From NCBI GenBank assembly GCA_964638245.1, contig CAZWZG010000048.1:1-18349 (forward strand): a stretch of DNA of 18,349 nucleotides, in the 5' to 3' direction. Shown here piece by piece: positions 7,962 through 15,220 of this stretch; within the stretch, counting starts at the first letter, position 1; each line of letters begins with the position of its first letter. The position numbers and the translations under genes are program-made. The notes under the pieces are model-generated. The model was not told the origin of the DNA and made no database searches. It saw only the letters and a list, made by a program, of their open reading frames with translations. The DNA is from CAZWZG01 sp964638245. Lineage in GTDB: Bacteria > Pseudomonadota > Alphaproteobacteria > Rhodobacterales > Rhodobacteraceae.

Positions 7962-9119
7962 CTAGCCCGAGCGACCGAGCATGCGCACGGCCTTGGTCAA
8001 TTGCTGGATATCGGTGCGCAGGTCGGCAGTGGTTTCCTGTCGACCCGCCGACAGCTCTTCGAGGATGCGCAAAAGCTGGACATCCATCGACCGCAGGCGC
8101 ATCCGGCTTTCAGCGTCGCCGCCCGAGCCTGTTCCGTCGCGTGTCTGGGCCTCGATCGCATCCGCCAGCCGCTCCTGAGCATTGGCAAGGCGCACCGCGT
8201 CACTGCCAGCCCCCGACGAGGCATCCAGCCGCCGCGTGATCTCGCTCAACGTATCGGCCAGTTGGGCTAGCGTTTGATCCGCGCCGGTGCGGGCCGCGAG
8301 CATATCCTGCATCCCGTCCATGCGCGCCGACATCAGTTCTGCCAGCGCCATAACGGCGCTTTGGTCGGTGCCGTCGGTGTCCGCAGCCGAGAACCCGAGC
8401 TTGGTGATCGTGGACAACCACTCCTCAAGCTCGCGGTAGAAGCGGTTCTGACCGTGGCTGGCGAATAGTTCCAATAGGCCCACAACAAGAGACCCGGCCA
8501 GGCCCAAAAGCGAGCTGGAGAAGGCAACGCCCATGCCGTCAAGCTGCGCCTCAAGCCCCGACATCAGCCGGTTGAAGACGGTTATGCCTTCCTCGCCTTC
8601 TTGCGGGGCGAGGGATCGAATGGTCTCAACAATCGCCGGAACGGTTGTGGCCAGCCCAAAGAACGTCCCGAGAAGACCAAGGAAAATCAGCAGGTTGACG
8701 ATATAGCGCGTGATGTCGCGCGCCTCGTCGATCCGCGTGGCGACCGAGTCGAGGATCGAGCGCGACGATGACGCACCGATCTGCGTGCGTGCGCCGCGCG
8801 TGCGCAACAACGCGGCGAGCGGTGCCAAAAGGCGGGGTGCACGGGTCAGTTGGTGCCCGGGCCGGTTTTCAACGAACCCTTCGATCCAGCTGACGGACGA
8901 GCCAATCTGAAACACCTGCACGAAACAGGTGATGATCCCGATGATGAAAACGCCCGCGATAAAACCGTTCAGCCAAAGGTTGGCCAGAAACACCGGCAGG
9001 ACCTGCGGAATGGCGATGTAGCCGCCGAAACCGACAAGCGCCAACACGATCACCATCAGCGACAGCTGACGGATGGGTTGGGTAAAATGGGCTACGGCCT
9101 CGCGATCCGGCTGATCCAT
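7962..9119 (-). CDS. MotA/TolQ/ExbB-type proton channel family protein
   Basis: 385-residue inner-membrane protein. Predicted membrane helices lie at about 20-42, 49-73, 139-163 and 196-219. The last two carry the family signature: FLGLLGTFFGLATTVPAI, then GMGVAFSSSLLGLAGSLV. In this superfamily five such subunits surround a dimer of the MotB/TolR/ExbD-type partner and use ion flow to move it. The C-terminal 150 residues are cytoplasmic and helical (ELMSARMDGMQDMLAAR onward) and may be a coiled coil. I chose the ATG at 9119 because AGAAGG lies about 8 nt upstream and MDQPDREAV leads naturally into the first helix; the open frame runs further upstream into chaC but has no support there. It is the first gene of a two-gene operon with the OmpA-type gene. 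Confidence 0.85.
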   Translation of the reverse strand: MDQPDREAVAHFTQPIRQLSLMVIVLALVGFGGYIAIPQVLPVFLANLWLNGFIAGVFIIGIITCFVQVFQIGSSVSWIEGFVENRPGHQLTRAPRLLAPLAALLRTRGARTQIGASSSRSILDSVATRIDEARDITRYIVNLLIFLGLLGTFFGLATTVPAIVETIRSLAPQEGEEGITVFNRLMSGLEAQLDGMGVAFSSSLLGLAGSLVVGLLELFASHGQNRFYRELEEWLSTITKLGFSAADTDGTDQSAVMALAELMSARMDGMQDMLAARTGADQTLAQLADTLSEITRRLDASSGAGSDAVRLANAQERLADAIEAQTRDGTGSGGDAESRMRLRSMDVQLLRILEELSAGRQETTADLRTDIQQLTKAVRMLGRSG

Positions 9120-9148
9120 CAGCGGCCTTCTATTCTTTGCTCGCAACC

Positions 9149-9177
9149 ACAATAGGCTGTGATCCAAAGCGTGCCAA
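9149..9177 (-). promoter_or_regulatory. candidate promoter of the channel/OmpA-type pair
   Basis: The minus strand reads TTGGCA (9177-9172), a 17-nt spacer, then TATTGT (9154-9149). This gives 5 of 6 and 4 of 6 matches to the sigma-70 consensus at ideal spacing. It lies wholly in the 61-bp gap after the chaC stop, and transcription would start about 23 nt before the ATG. This suggests the pair can be expressed independently of chaC. Confidence 0.45.
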
Positions 9178-9180
9178 CCG

Positions 9181-9744
9181 CTATTTGTGCCCCTTGAGCG
9201 CCCGTACGCGCATCGAAAGCCAATCCAGATCGGCGTCTTCAATCCCGATCGAGACAAGGTGCTCGGCCGTGTTCCATAGGTACTCGGTATTGGGACCGCG
9301 TCCGCCCATGGCCGTCGCGATGATCTGCGCCTGCTCTTCAAGATCAAGGTGGCAGTACTGCACGTGGTGCTCGTCCACGACATAAGCCAGTGCCGTGATC
9401 TTGCGCCCGTCAATCAGATCCAGCGCAACTACCTTTTCCAGATAGGCGCTCGAGATCAATTCGCGCTCGCGCAACGCTGCCAAAGCCGGTGTTGCCTGAT
9501 CCGCGGGTATGCGAAACGCGACGCCGTCACAGACCGCCTCTGGGTCAGGTTCCAGCGCCAAAACAAGGCCCGGTTCCGTCGCGCTACCGCGATGGTGGAT
9601 CGAGCGCATGCAAAAGCGCCGCGCATATCCGCCAAGGCGCGCCTGCGCCTGTTCAGCCACTGGAAATTCCGGGTTCCAGATCAGGGATCCGTATCCGAAC
9701 ACCCACAGGGGGTCCGGCGTTTGCGCCTCTGGTTCTTCGCTCAT
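9181..9744 (-). CDS. chaC: ChaC-like gamma-glutamylcyclotransferase
   Basis: Cleaves glutathione to 5-oxoproline and Cys-Gly in the cytoplasm, the activity known for the ChaC family. The 187-residue product has the signature VFGYGSLIWNP (15-25), where the YGSL loop binds the gamma-glutamyl group. It also has an R-E pair at 94-95 (in LREREL) five residues before Tyr101, matching the catalytic Glu of characterised ChaC proteins by spacing. NTEYLWNT (near 152-159) is typical of the C-terminal part. Length is close to that of short ChaC2-type enzymes. The ATG is 43 bp from the divergent DUF2125 gene. Nothing in the neighbourhood ties it to the downstream channel genes beyond shared direction. Confidence 0.88.
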   Translation of the reverse strand: MSEEPEAQTPDPLWVFGYGSLIWNPEFPVAEQAQARLGGYARRFCMRSIHHRGSATEPGLVLALEPDPEAVCDGVAFRIPADQATPALAALRERELISSAYLEKVVALDLIDGRKITALAYVVDEHHVQYCHLDLEEQAQIIATAMGGRGPNTEYLWNTAEHLVSIGIEDADLDWLSMRVRALKGHK

Positions 9745-9787
9745 GCTTCGCTATAACCACGTCCATCGAGCTATGGAAAGAGCGGGC

Positions 9788-10768
9788 ATGCGGCGCATCA
9801 TCGGTCTTGTTGTCTTCGCGGCTGTCCTTTGGGGCGGCTACTGGTTCGTGGCCTCTAACGCCGTCAAACAAGCCGTGACGAATGCGGTTGAAGCCGACCC
9901 GCGGATCAGTGCCAGCGATATCCGCCTTGCCGGGTTTCCGAACCGGTTCGACACGACGTTCACCGAGCCAAGCTGGAGCGATCCGGCCTTCACATGGTCC
10001 GCGCCGTTTTTTCAGACCTTCGCGCTCAGCTACAAGCCGACCCACCTAGTCATGGTCTGGCCTGAAACGCAGGATCTGACGTTTGCAGGAAATACCATTT
10101 CCATCGCGCAAGAGGACTTACGCGCAAGTGTGGTGTTCGAAGGTCTGACCGCGCTTAGGCTGGCGCGCACAACGATGGTCGGCGATGCGCTGACCGTCTC
10201 GATCCCCGGCGTTGCCGATACAACCGTCGGCGTGCTGCGGGCCGCCACGCGCCTCAGCGACGACACGGGAAACCGCCATCAGGCTGCCATCGCAGTGGAA
10301 GACATCCGCCTGCCTGCGACGCTTGCAACAGCCGTCTTTGGTCCAACACCGCCTCCGGGCCTTATCGCACAAATCGACGCCGATCTGGGCCTCGCGTTCG
10401 ACGCGCCCTTGGACCGGGAAAGCATTGCCGCATTGCCCGCGCCGCAAATGACGCAAATCGCCGTGAACTCTGCCAAGCTTTCCTGGGGACCGCTGCAGCT
10501 TTCGGCCGATGGAACATTGGATATCGACGCGCGTGGGCGTCCGATGGGGCGCATAAACCTTGTCTTTGAAGACTGGCGGGCGTGGTTCGACGCGCTGGAT
10601 GTGCTGGGCCTTATCCCCGCCGAAACCGCCCAGACATGGCGGCGCGCGGGTGAACTTTTGGCCGCAACAAGCGGGTCATCCGATACGCTGTCCGCGCCGC
10701 TGTCGTTTCAAAACGGCTTCATGAGCCTCGGCCCCCTGCCCCTCGGACCGGCGCCGCGATTTCGCTGA
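9788..10768 (+). CDS. DUF2125 family envelope protein
   Basis: 326-residue protein I recognise as the DUF2125 family, found mostly in alphaproteobacteria and without an assigned function. It begins with an N-terminal hydrophobic helix after two arginines (MRRIIGLVVFAAVLWGGYWF), either an uncleaved anchor or a signal peptide, so the body is probably periplasmic. The rest is beta-rich. Features of the family include the AGFPNRFDTTF segment (near 45-55) and DGTLDIDARGRPMGRINL near the C-terminal third. The start at 9788 has GGAAAGAG about 6 nt upstream; ATGs at 9743 and 9773 are possible, but the former overlaps chaC and neither has a good ribosome site. Confidence 0.82.
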   Translation: MRRIIGLVVFAAVLWGGYWFVASNAVKQAVTNAVEADPRISASDIRLAGFPNRFDTTFTEPSWSDPAFTWSAPFFQTFALSYKPTHLVMVWPETQDLTFAGNTISIAQEDLRASVVFEGLTALRLARTTMVGDALTVSIPGVADTTVGVLRAATRLSDDTGNRHQAAIAVEDIRLPATLATAVFGPTPPPGLIAQIDADLGLAFDAPLDRESIAALPAPQMTQIAVNSAKLSWGPLQLSADGTLDIDARGRPMGRINLVFEDWRAWFDALDVLGLIPAETAQTWRRAGELLAATSGSSDTLSAPLSFQNGFMSLGPLPLGPAPRFR

Positions 10769-10772
10769 CGCC

Positions 10773-10810
10773 CTCTTCTTCTTGGAAAAAATACTCCCGC
10801 CGGAGGCTCC
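10773..10810. repeat. intergenic repeat arm related to the 5520-5637 palindrome
   Basis: CTCTTCTTCTTGGAAAAAATACTCCCGCCGGAGGCTCC fills the 46-bp gap between the convergent DUF2125 and extensin-like genes. Its TTCTTCTTGG-A/T-rich-ATACTCCCG core resembles TTCATCTGG-CTTAAATATCCCGGGG in the palindrome after clpA, allowing a 1-nt shift. CTCC-CGCC-GGAG can form a small stem. From memory, TCTTCTGGCCAAAAATACTCCCG-like sequences are frequent between genes in Rhodobacterales. Confidence 0.55.
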
Positions 10811-10814
10811 TGCC

Positions 10815-11594
10815 CTATCGGCAATAGGATCCGCCACGATATTGCGCGGTATCGAAGTGGAAATGATCCTGATGATAGCGGTCCGAGTTCGGCCCGAGAA
10901 CGGTGCCAAATGGCCCGCAAGCGGATTTGTGGAGCTTCTTGAGGATGCGGCCTTCTTTGCCGCGTCCCCATCCATCCAAGACCGTCAGAGTCTCACCGTT
11001 CTTGAGGCGAAAGCCACGGAGATCGATCGCATTGCCTTTGCCGTGCTCGGACACTTTCGCACCGGCACGGTTGTTGCGTGTCCTGCACGAATAGTGCGCT
11101 GCCACCTCAATCCGTGCGAGCCCTCCACCATGACGACCAATCGTCTTGATCAAGTCATCCTCGACCCAGTCCTTCAGCGTCTCGGCGGTGCGGCAATTCA
11201 AAACCGCAGGCTGGGACAAGGGCACTCCGGCAACCGACATCACACGAACCGGGTTCTTGATACCGCAGCCCGGCAAGGTGCCCGGAATACGCTCAAGCGC
11301 TTCGCCCTGGATGGCGCGATCTCCGCACAGCTTGCCAGCGGCCTGCGCGGGCCCTGAGCCGATTAGTGTTCCTGCGAAGAGCGCGGCGAAACAGCCCGCC
11401 CAAAGTCCGGAGCGGCGGTATCCTGACCCGCTTCGATGATCCCGCGCCGGATGGCGCGCGTGCGCGTGAAATAGTCGAATAAAAACTCTCCATCGCCTGT
11501 GCGGATCGCCCTTTGCAGCTGAAAGAGCTCTTCCGTGAACCGTCCGAGAATTTCTAGGGTGGCATCCTTGTTTGTCAAAAATACGTCGCGCCAC
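10815..11594 (-). CDS. extensin-like family protein, start uncertain
   Basis: Extensin-like C-terminal domain protein. The recognisable domain runs from CGDRAIQGEALERIPG (about residue 90) to the end. It contains SEHGKGNAIDLRGF (182-195) and DHFHFD (243-248), which resemble the zinc-binding SxHxxGxAxD and HxH motifs of D-Ala-D-Ala peptidases, so a cell-wall role is plausible. Cysteines are numerous, as expected for an exported protein. A signal-peptide-like stretch lies at about 63-86 (a RRSGLWAG start, a hydrophobic core, then AQA-AG). The only in-frame ATG, GTG or TTG upstream of the domain is the ATG at 11594. Using it gives 259 residues and a 232-nt overlap with tyrA, with about 60 implausible residues before the signal peptide. 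The true start is probably nearer 11410 and may use a rare codon. Confidence 0.7.
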   Translation of the reverse strand: MARRIFDKQGCHPRNSRTVHGRALSAAKGDPHRRWRVFIRLFHAHARHPARDHRSGSGYRRSGLWAGCFAALFAGTLIGSGPAQAAGKLCGDRAIQGEALERIPGTLPGCGIKNPVRVMSVAGVPLSQPAVLNCRTAETLKDWVEDDLIKTIGRHGGGLARIEVAAHYSCRTRNNRAGAKVSEHGKGNAIDLRGFRLKNGETLTVLDGWGRGKEGRILKKLHKSACGPFGTVLGPNSDRYHQDHFHFDTAQYRGGSYCR

Positions 11595-12298
11595 ATGGTG
11601 GGATCGCTGGCAGCAATCCGCGTGAAGTCTCGAAAACCGGCTGCAGAGTATTTGACCACTTCGCTATCGGTCACACGGCCCAGATCGTCGGCGACCCCCA
11701 CCATCGTGTACGCAATAAGGTGCGGGGTATGAGAGGTCACGGACAAAACCAGATCGTGATGCTCGGGCTCCATTTCATCGACCAGCGCCCCCAGTGCTTC
11801 CCAATAGGCGCGGAGTTTTGCGACCGGTTCGGCGGGCGTTCCTTCGGTTGGCACAAGGATCGTGAAGCGGTTCTTGAACAGGGTTGCAAAGCCCGACATC
11901 GGTCCTGATTGCTCGGTCCCCGCAATCGGGTGGGCGGGCACGAAATGCACGCCGTTAGGCATATGCGGTCCCACGGCGTCGATGACCGCACGCTTGACCG
12001 AGCCGACATCGCTGACAGTTGCGCCCGGTTTCAGATGTGGGGCGATTTCGGCGGCCAGCGCGGCCATGGCCCCGACCGGCGTGGCCAGCACGATCAGGTC
12101 GGCGTCCTTCACGGCCTCGGCGGCGGTCTCGGTGATCTCGTCGCACAGGTTGATGTCGCGCGCGATCTGGCGGGTCTCGGCTGATCTCGCCGTGCCGACG
12201 ATTGTGCCCGCCACGCCCGCTTCGCGCATGGCATGGGCCATGGACGAGGCAATCAGGCCAAGCCCGATCAGAGCAACCCGGTCGTAAATCTGGGTCAT
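11363..12298 (-). CDS. tyrA: prephenate/arogenate dehydrogenase family protein
   Basis: Oxidative decarboxylation of prephenate (or arogenate) towards tyrosine, NAD(P)-dependent, cytoplasmic. The 311-residue product has the Rossmann nucleotide loop LIGLGLIASS (10-19, where many relatives read GLIGGS), GSVK followed by HFVPAHPIAGTEQSG, and a helical C-terminal dimerisation half containing SHTPHLIAY and YSAAGFRDFTRIA. No chorismate mutase or ACT domain is fused. The ATG overlaps the hisC stop by four bases (ATGA), so the genes are translationally coupled. Pairing with a HisC-type aminotransferase, which in several bacteria also acts on aromatic keto acids, suits tyrosine/phenylalanine synthesis. 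Whether prephenate or arogenate is preferred cannot be read from the sequence. Confidence 0.93.
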   Translation of the reverse strand: MTQIYDRVALIGLGLIASSMAHAMREAGVAGTIVGTARSAETRQIARDINLCDEITETAAEAVKDADLIVLATPVGAMAALAAEIAPHLKPGATVSDVGSVKRAVIDAVGPHMPNGVHFVPAHPIAGTEQSGPMSGFATLFKNRFTILVPTEGTPAEPVAKLRAYWEALGALVDEMEPEHHDLVLSVTSHTPHLIAYTMVGVADDLGRVTDSEVVKYSAAGFRDFTRIAASDPTMWRDVFLTNKDATLEILGRFTEELFQLQRAIRTGDGEFLFDYFTRTRAIRRGIIEAGQDTAAPDFGRAVSPRSSQEH

Positions 12299-13377
12299 GC
12301 CCCCTCCTTGAACGCCGTTAGCGTGGCGATGACGCGATCGTTGTCTTCGGGGCGACCAACCGTGATCCGCAAGCTTTCGGGAAAGCCGTACCCGGCAACA
12401 TGGCGCACGATGATTCCGGCCTCGCGCAGATGCGCATCCACGGCCTTGGCTTCTTCAGCATCCGCAAAACGGGCCAGAACGAAATTGGTGTGGCTGCGAT
12501 CCGAGGGGATGTTCAGCGCGGCGAGCGCCTTTTGAAGGCGCGCGCGTTCGGAGGCGTTGAGGTCAACTGCCTTTTCCGCCCAGTCGCGGTCCCGCACCGC
12601 CGCTTCCGCCGCTGAAAGCTGCGCTGCGGACAAATTGAACGGCCCACGCAGCCGCATAAGGACGTCAATCACGTCTTCAGGCCCATAGGCCCAGCCCACG
12701 CGCAAGCCACCAAGCCCGTAGAGCTTGGAAAACGTGCGCGTCATGATCACATTGGACCGCGTGCGCGCGAATTCCGCGCCCCCATCATAGCCCTCGGCGA
12801 ACTCGGCATAAGCGCCGTCCAGAACCAGCATCACATGCGCAGGCAATGCATCGGCCAGTTGCGTCAGGGCGTTGTTGCCCAGCATTGTGCCCGACGGGTT
12901 CGCCGGGTTGGCAATGAAAACGAGGCGCGTCGCGTCTGAGACCTGCGCAAGGATCGCGTCCACATCGACGCAACGGTTGCTTTCAGCCGCTTCGACCGGC
13001 GTCGCGCCTGCTGCAAGCGCCGAAATCTTGTACATCGCAAAGCCGTGGCGCGTGTGGATCACTTCGGTCTCTGGTCCGGCATAGGCCTGACACAAAAGGT
13101 GGATGATCTCGTCAGAGCCCACGCCACAGATAATGCGCTCGGCCTCCAACCCATGCACCTCGGCAATCGCGGTCGCAAGGCTAGCGTGGTCCGTGGGCGG
13201 ATATCGATGCAGGTCACCACTGGCCGCTTGGAATGCCGCAATCGCCGCCGGGTTTGGCCCGTACGGGTTTTCGTTCGCCGACAGCTTCAGCACATCATCG
13301 CGCCCCTCGAGCGCGCTTTCACCCCCCTTGTACAGGGCGATGTCCATGATGCCGGGTTGCGGTTCGGGTCGGGTCAC
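12295..13377 (-). CDS. hisC: histidinol-phosphate aminotransferase
   Basis: PLP-dependent fold type I aminotransferase, converting imidazole-acetol phosphate to histidinol phosphate in histidine synthesis; many HisC-type enzymes also transaminate aromatic keto acids. The 360-residue product has the substrate-side loop LSANENPYGPNP (32-43), N157 in ANPANPSG, D187 and Y190 in LDGAYAEF, the PLP lysine K218 in RTFSKLYGLGGLRVGW, and a C-terminal RITVGRPEDN. The start is GTG at 13377, with GGAAAAG about 5 nt upstream. It overlaps tyrA by 4 nt and is separated from a divergent methyltransferase gene by about 90 bp, which should hold the promoters of both. Being next to tyrA rather than other his genes suggests an aromatic role. 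Confidence 0.93.
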   Translation of the reverse strand: MTRPEPQPGIMDIALYKGGESALEGRDDVLKLSANENPYGPNPAAIAAFQAASGDLHRYPPTDHASLATAIAEVHGLEAERIICGVGSDEIIHLLCQAYAGPETEVIHTRHGFAMYKISALAAGATPVEAAESNRCVDVDAILAQVSDATRLVFIANPANPSGTMLGNNALTQLADALPAHVMLVLDGAYAEFAEGYDGGAEFARTRSNVIMTRTFSKLYGLGGLRVGWAYGPEDVIDVLMRLRGPFNLSAAQLSAAEAAVRDRDWAEKAVDLNASERARLQKALAALNIPSDRSHTNFVLARFADAEEAKAVDAHLREAGIIVRHVAGYGFPESLRITVGRPEDNDRVIATLTAFKEGA

Positions 13378-13468
13378 GTCTGCTTTTCCATCTCGCTCAG
13401 CCGCGCCTTTCTAGCCGCGCTCTCCTAGGGATGCCAGAGGCGTATGATTGTCCGTTTGGAGCGCAAAC

Positions 13469-14149
13469 ATGGCCGACTGGCGAAAGCGCGGTCGCGCGGG
13501 GTGCGCGATGATCGCCGCCATGAACCAGACCCTGACCCTTCGCTATGATCGCGCCGCGCCTCGGTGGCGCCGCGCCATTGCCCGCCTTGGATACAACGCG
13601 GCCTATGATCATCTGATGTCGCATCTCCCGGTGCCTCCTGCAGGCGCACGGATTGCCGACATCGGATGTGGCTCGGGCGCGATGATGGACGCCTTCGTAC
13701 GGCGCCACGGAGCATTCCATGCGCTTCATCTTGTCGATCCGTCGTCCGAAATGCTCGTCCAGGCCCGCAAGACGCTGGAGCACTGCCCACGTCTGACGTG
13801 CGAAACAAAGGCGCTTGATCAGATCGGCACCGCCCGGTTCGACGTCATCCTGTGCGCCCATGTGATCGAGCATTGCCCGTCGACCGAGGCCGCCTTGCGC
13901 CAGCTTTTCGAGGCCCTGCGACCGGGCGGCTGGCTGATCCTTGCGGCCAGCAAGCCCCATTGGTGCACTTGGGCGCTGAGACGTATCTGGGGCCACCGCG
14001 CTTATGCGCCCGACGCCCTCCTCGACAGCCTGCACAACGCGGGATTTTCAAACGCCTCCACTCACGCCTTTTCCGACGGCCCACCCAGCCGCCTCAGTCA
14101 AGGCTATATCGCCAGAAAGGACCACACCCATGTTCATTGTTACCGTTGA
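13469..14149 (+). CDS. class I SAM-dependent methyltransferase
   Basis: 226-residue methyltransferase with a clear SAM-binding motif I, IADIGCGSGAMMDAF (62-76), an acidic LVDPSSEML in motif II position, and the RPGGWLILAASKP segment after the fifth strand. The CAHVIEHCPSTEAALRQLF stretch is typical of small-molecule methyltransferases of the UbiE/Methyltransf_11 kind. The substrate is not evident. I chose the ATG at 13469 because GGAG lies 8 nt upstream; ATGs at 13508 and 13520 (MNQTLTLRYD) are possible and would still keep the whole fold. Its 3' end overlaps the next gene by 20 nt, so the two are likely co-transcribed and perhaps act in one pathway. Confidence 0.85.
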   Translation: MADWRKRGRAGCAMIAAMNQTLTLRYDRAAPRWRRAIARLGYNAAYDHLMSHLPVPPAGARIADIGCGSGAMMDAFVRRHGAFHALHLVDPSSEMLVQARKTLEHCPRLTCETKALDQIGTARFDVILCAHVIEHCPSTEAALRQLFEALRPGGWLILAASKPHWCTWALRRIWGHRAYAPDALLDSLHNAGFSNASTHAFSDGPPSRLSQGYIARKDHTHVHCYR

Positions 14150-14420
14150 CGCCGTCGTCGCTGCCCCGGACCAGTCAAGCGTTCTAAGCGCCTTGCAAAA
14201 GGCCGCCGAGACAATTCGCGACCTTCCAGGAAACCAGTCCTTCCGCCCCCTCATCGGTGACGCGCCGGGCCGATTGACCATCCTGCAAGAATGGGACACG
14301 CCAGAGGCCTTCGCCGGCTATCAGGGGCACGAGATCTACGGGGCCCTGAACGCGACACTGGGGCCCAAACTGATCGAACCGCCCGTGATCCGAAAGTTCT
14401 CGGCAAGCCTTGTGGAATAG
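14130..14420 (+). CDS. antibiotic biosynthesis monooxygenase (ABM) domain protein
   Basis: 96-residue protein of the dimeric ferredoxin-like ABM family, beginning MFIVTVDAVVAAPDQSSVL. The family signs are the first beta strand, then a helix leading to NQSFRPL, a central ILQEWDTPEAFAGY strand-turn-helix, and a C-terminal hydrophobic strand. Such proteins often act as cofactor-free quinol or anthrone oxygenases or in stress response, but the exact reaction is not predictable. The start has AGAAAGG 9 nt upstream and lies inside the 3' end of the methyltransferase gene; longer upstream extensions of the frame are not credible. A possible pairing with the methyltransferase (oxidise, then methylate) is inference only. 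Confidence 0.82.
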   Translation: MFIVTVDAVVAAPDQSSVLSALQKAAETIRDLPGNQSFRPLIGDAPGRLTILQEWDTPEAFAGYQGHEIYGALNATLGPKLIEPPVIRKFSASLVE

Positions 14421-14458
14421 AGGCTTTGGCGGTGGATAAACCCGGCTAGAGTGACGCT

Positions 14459-15220
14459 ATGACCGACCTGCCCGCGTATGCCGTCTATCGGGACTTTCCG
14501 CCCGAGGCGATGAAGAAGGAAATGGCCTTTGATCGCCATTATCTTCTGTATGCGTCCAAAGGAACGATGCGTCTGGAGGCAGAGGGGCGGACATGGTCTC
14601 TACCCCCTGCGCGGGCGGCCTGGATGCAGGCCCACGCACCAATCCGCGTCTCCAGCCAAAGCGGGATCACCTGCTGTTCGGTGCTTTTTTCAACGGACGT
14701 CTACGGCGCGCCTGCGGACCCGTTGACCGTATTTGACATGAGCGCTTTGGGCCGCGCGCTGGCACTAGAGTGTCGCGCGTGGGGGCCGGACACGCCGGAC
14801 CTGACCCCTTATGCGCGCCAGCTTTTTGATACGTTGCACGCTACTGCGTGTGATCTTGCCAACCGGCCCAGCGTCGCCTGGATGCCCGAAGCACAGTCTC
14901 CGGCCCTTCGCCGCGCAATGGATCTGACCGAAGCGCGCTTGGCGGACGAAGTGACATTTGGGGACATTGCGGCCTTTGCCGCGCTTTCCGAACGCTCTTT
15001 GGCGCGTCGGTTTTCCGAGGAACTGGGCATGACATGGCGACAGGCCCAGCGTCGCCTGCGTATGATCCGAGCCCTTGAAATGCTGGCGTTGGACAGTGCT
15101 CAGGTCACCGAGATCGCAATGGCCGTCGGGTACAGTTCCTTGTCAGCCTTCAACGCAGGGTTTCGCGACTTTACCGGCATGACCCCCAGCGCCTACCGCG
15201 CGTCGATGGCGCCCGACTAA
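14459..15220 (+). CDS. AraC family transcriptional regulator
   Basis: 253-residue regulator. Residues 1-90 look like the cupin-type sensor of this family (FDRHYLLYASKGTMRLEAEG, then a WSLPPARAAWMQA turn). Residues about 155-250 carry the two helix-turn-helix units: first VTFGDIAAFAALSERSLARRF (in two parts, 166-186), then VTEIAMAVGYSSLSAFNAGF (216-235), closing with the family's FTGMTPSAYR. The start is ATG with only a weak GAGTG site upstream. It follows the ABM gene by 38 bp on the same strand and may regulate the methyltransferase/ABM genes or itself; the effector is unknown. Its stop overlaps the stop of the convergent UPF0114 gene. Confidence 0.92.
   Translation: MTDLPAYAVYRDFPPEAMKKEMAFDRHYLLYASKGTMRLEAEGRTWSLPPARAAWMQAHAPIRVSSQSGITCCSVLFSTDVYGAPADPLTVFDMSALGRALALECRAWGPDTPDLTPYARQLFDTLHATACDLANRPSVAWMPEAQSPALRRAMDLTEARLADEVTFGDIAAFAALSERSLARRFSEELGMTWRQAQRRLRMIRALEMLALDSAQVTEIAMAVGYSSLSAFNAGFRDFTGMTPSAYRASMAPD

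Noticed and set aside
5673..9119. Zorya-type anti-phage system (ZorA/ZorB)
   Set aside because: The MotA- and MotB-type pair fits superficially, but in Zorya the long tail is on ZorA, ZorB is short, and ZorC/D/E-type genes follow. Here the long coil is on the MotB-type protein and the flanks are clpA and chaC.
5673..9119. Flagellar stator motA/motB
   Set aside because: The rod is far longer than in MotB, and no flagellar or chemotaxis gene is nearby.
9120..9413. 98-residue N-terminal extension of the MotA/TolQ-type protein
   Set aside because: It overlaps chaC, is unlike any membrane protein leader, and a good ribosome site precedes the ATG at 9119.
9509..9787. N-terminal extension of the DUF2125 protein
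   Set aside because: It is antisense to chaC; the signal/anchor helix and a ribosome site place the start at 9788.
10814..10828. CCTAT/ATAGG hairpin as terminator of the DUF2125 gene
   Set aside because: The 5-bp stem is AT-rich, lacks a U-run and overlaps the coding end of the extensin-like gene.
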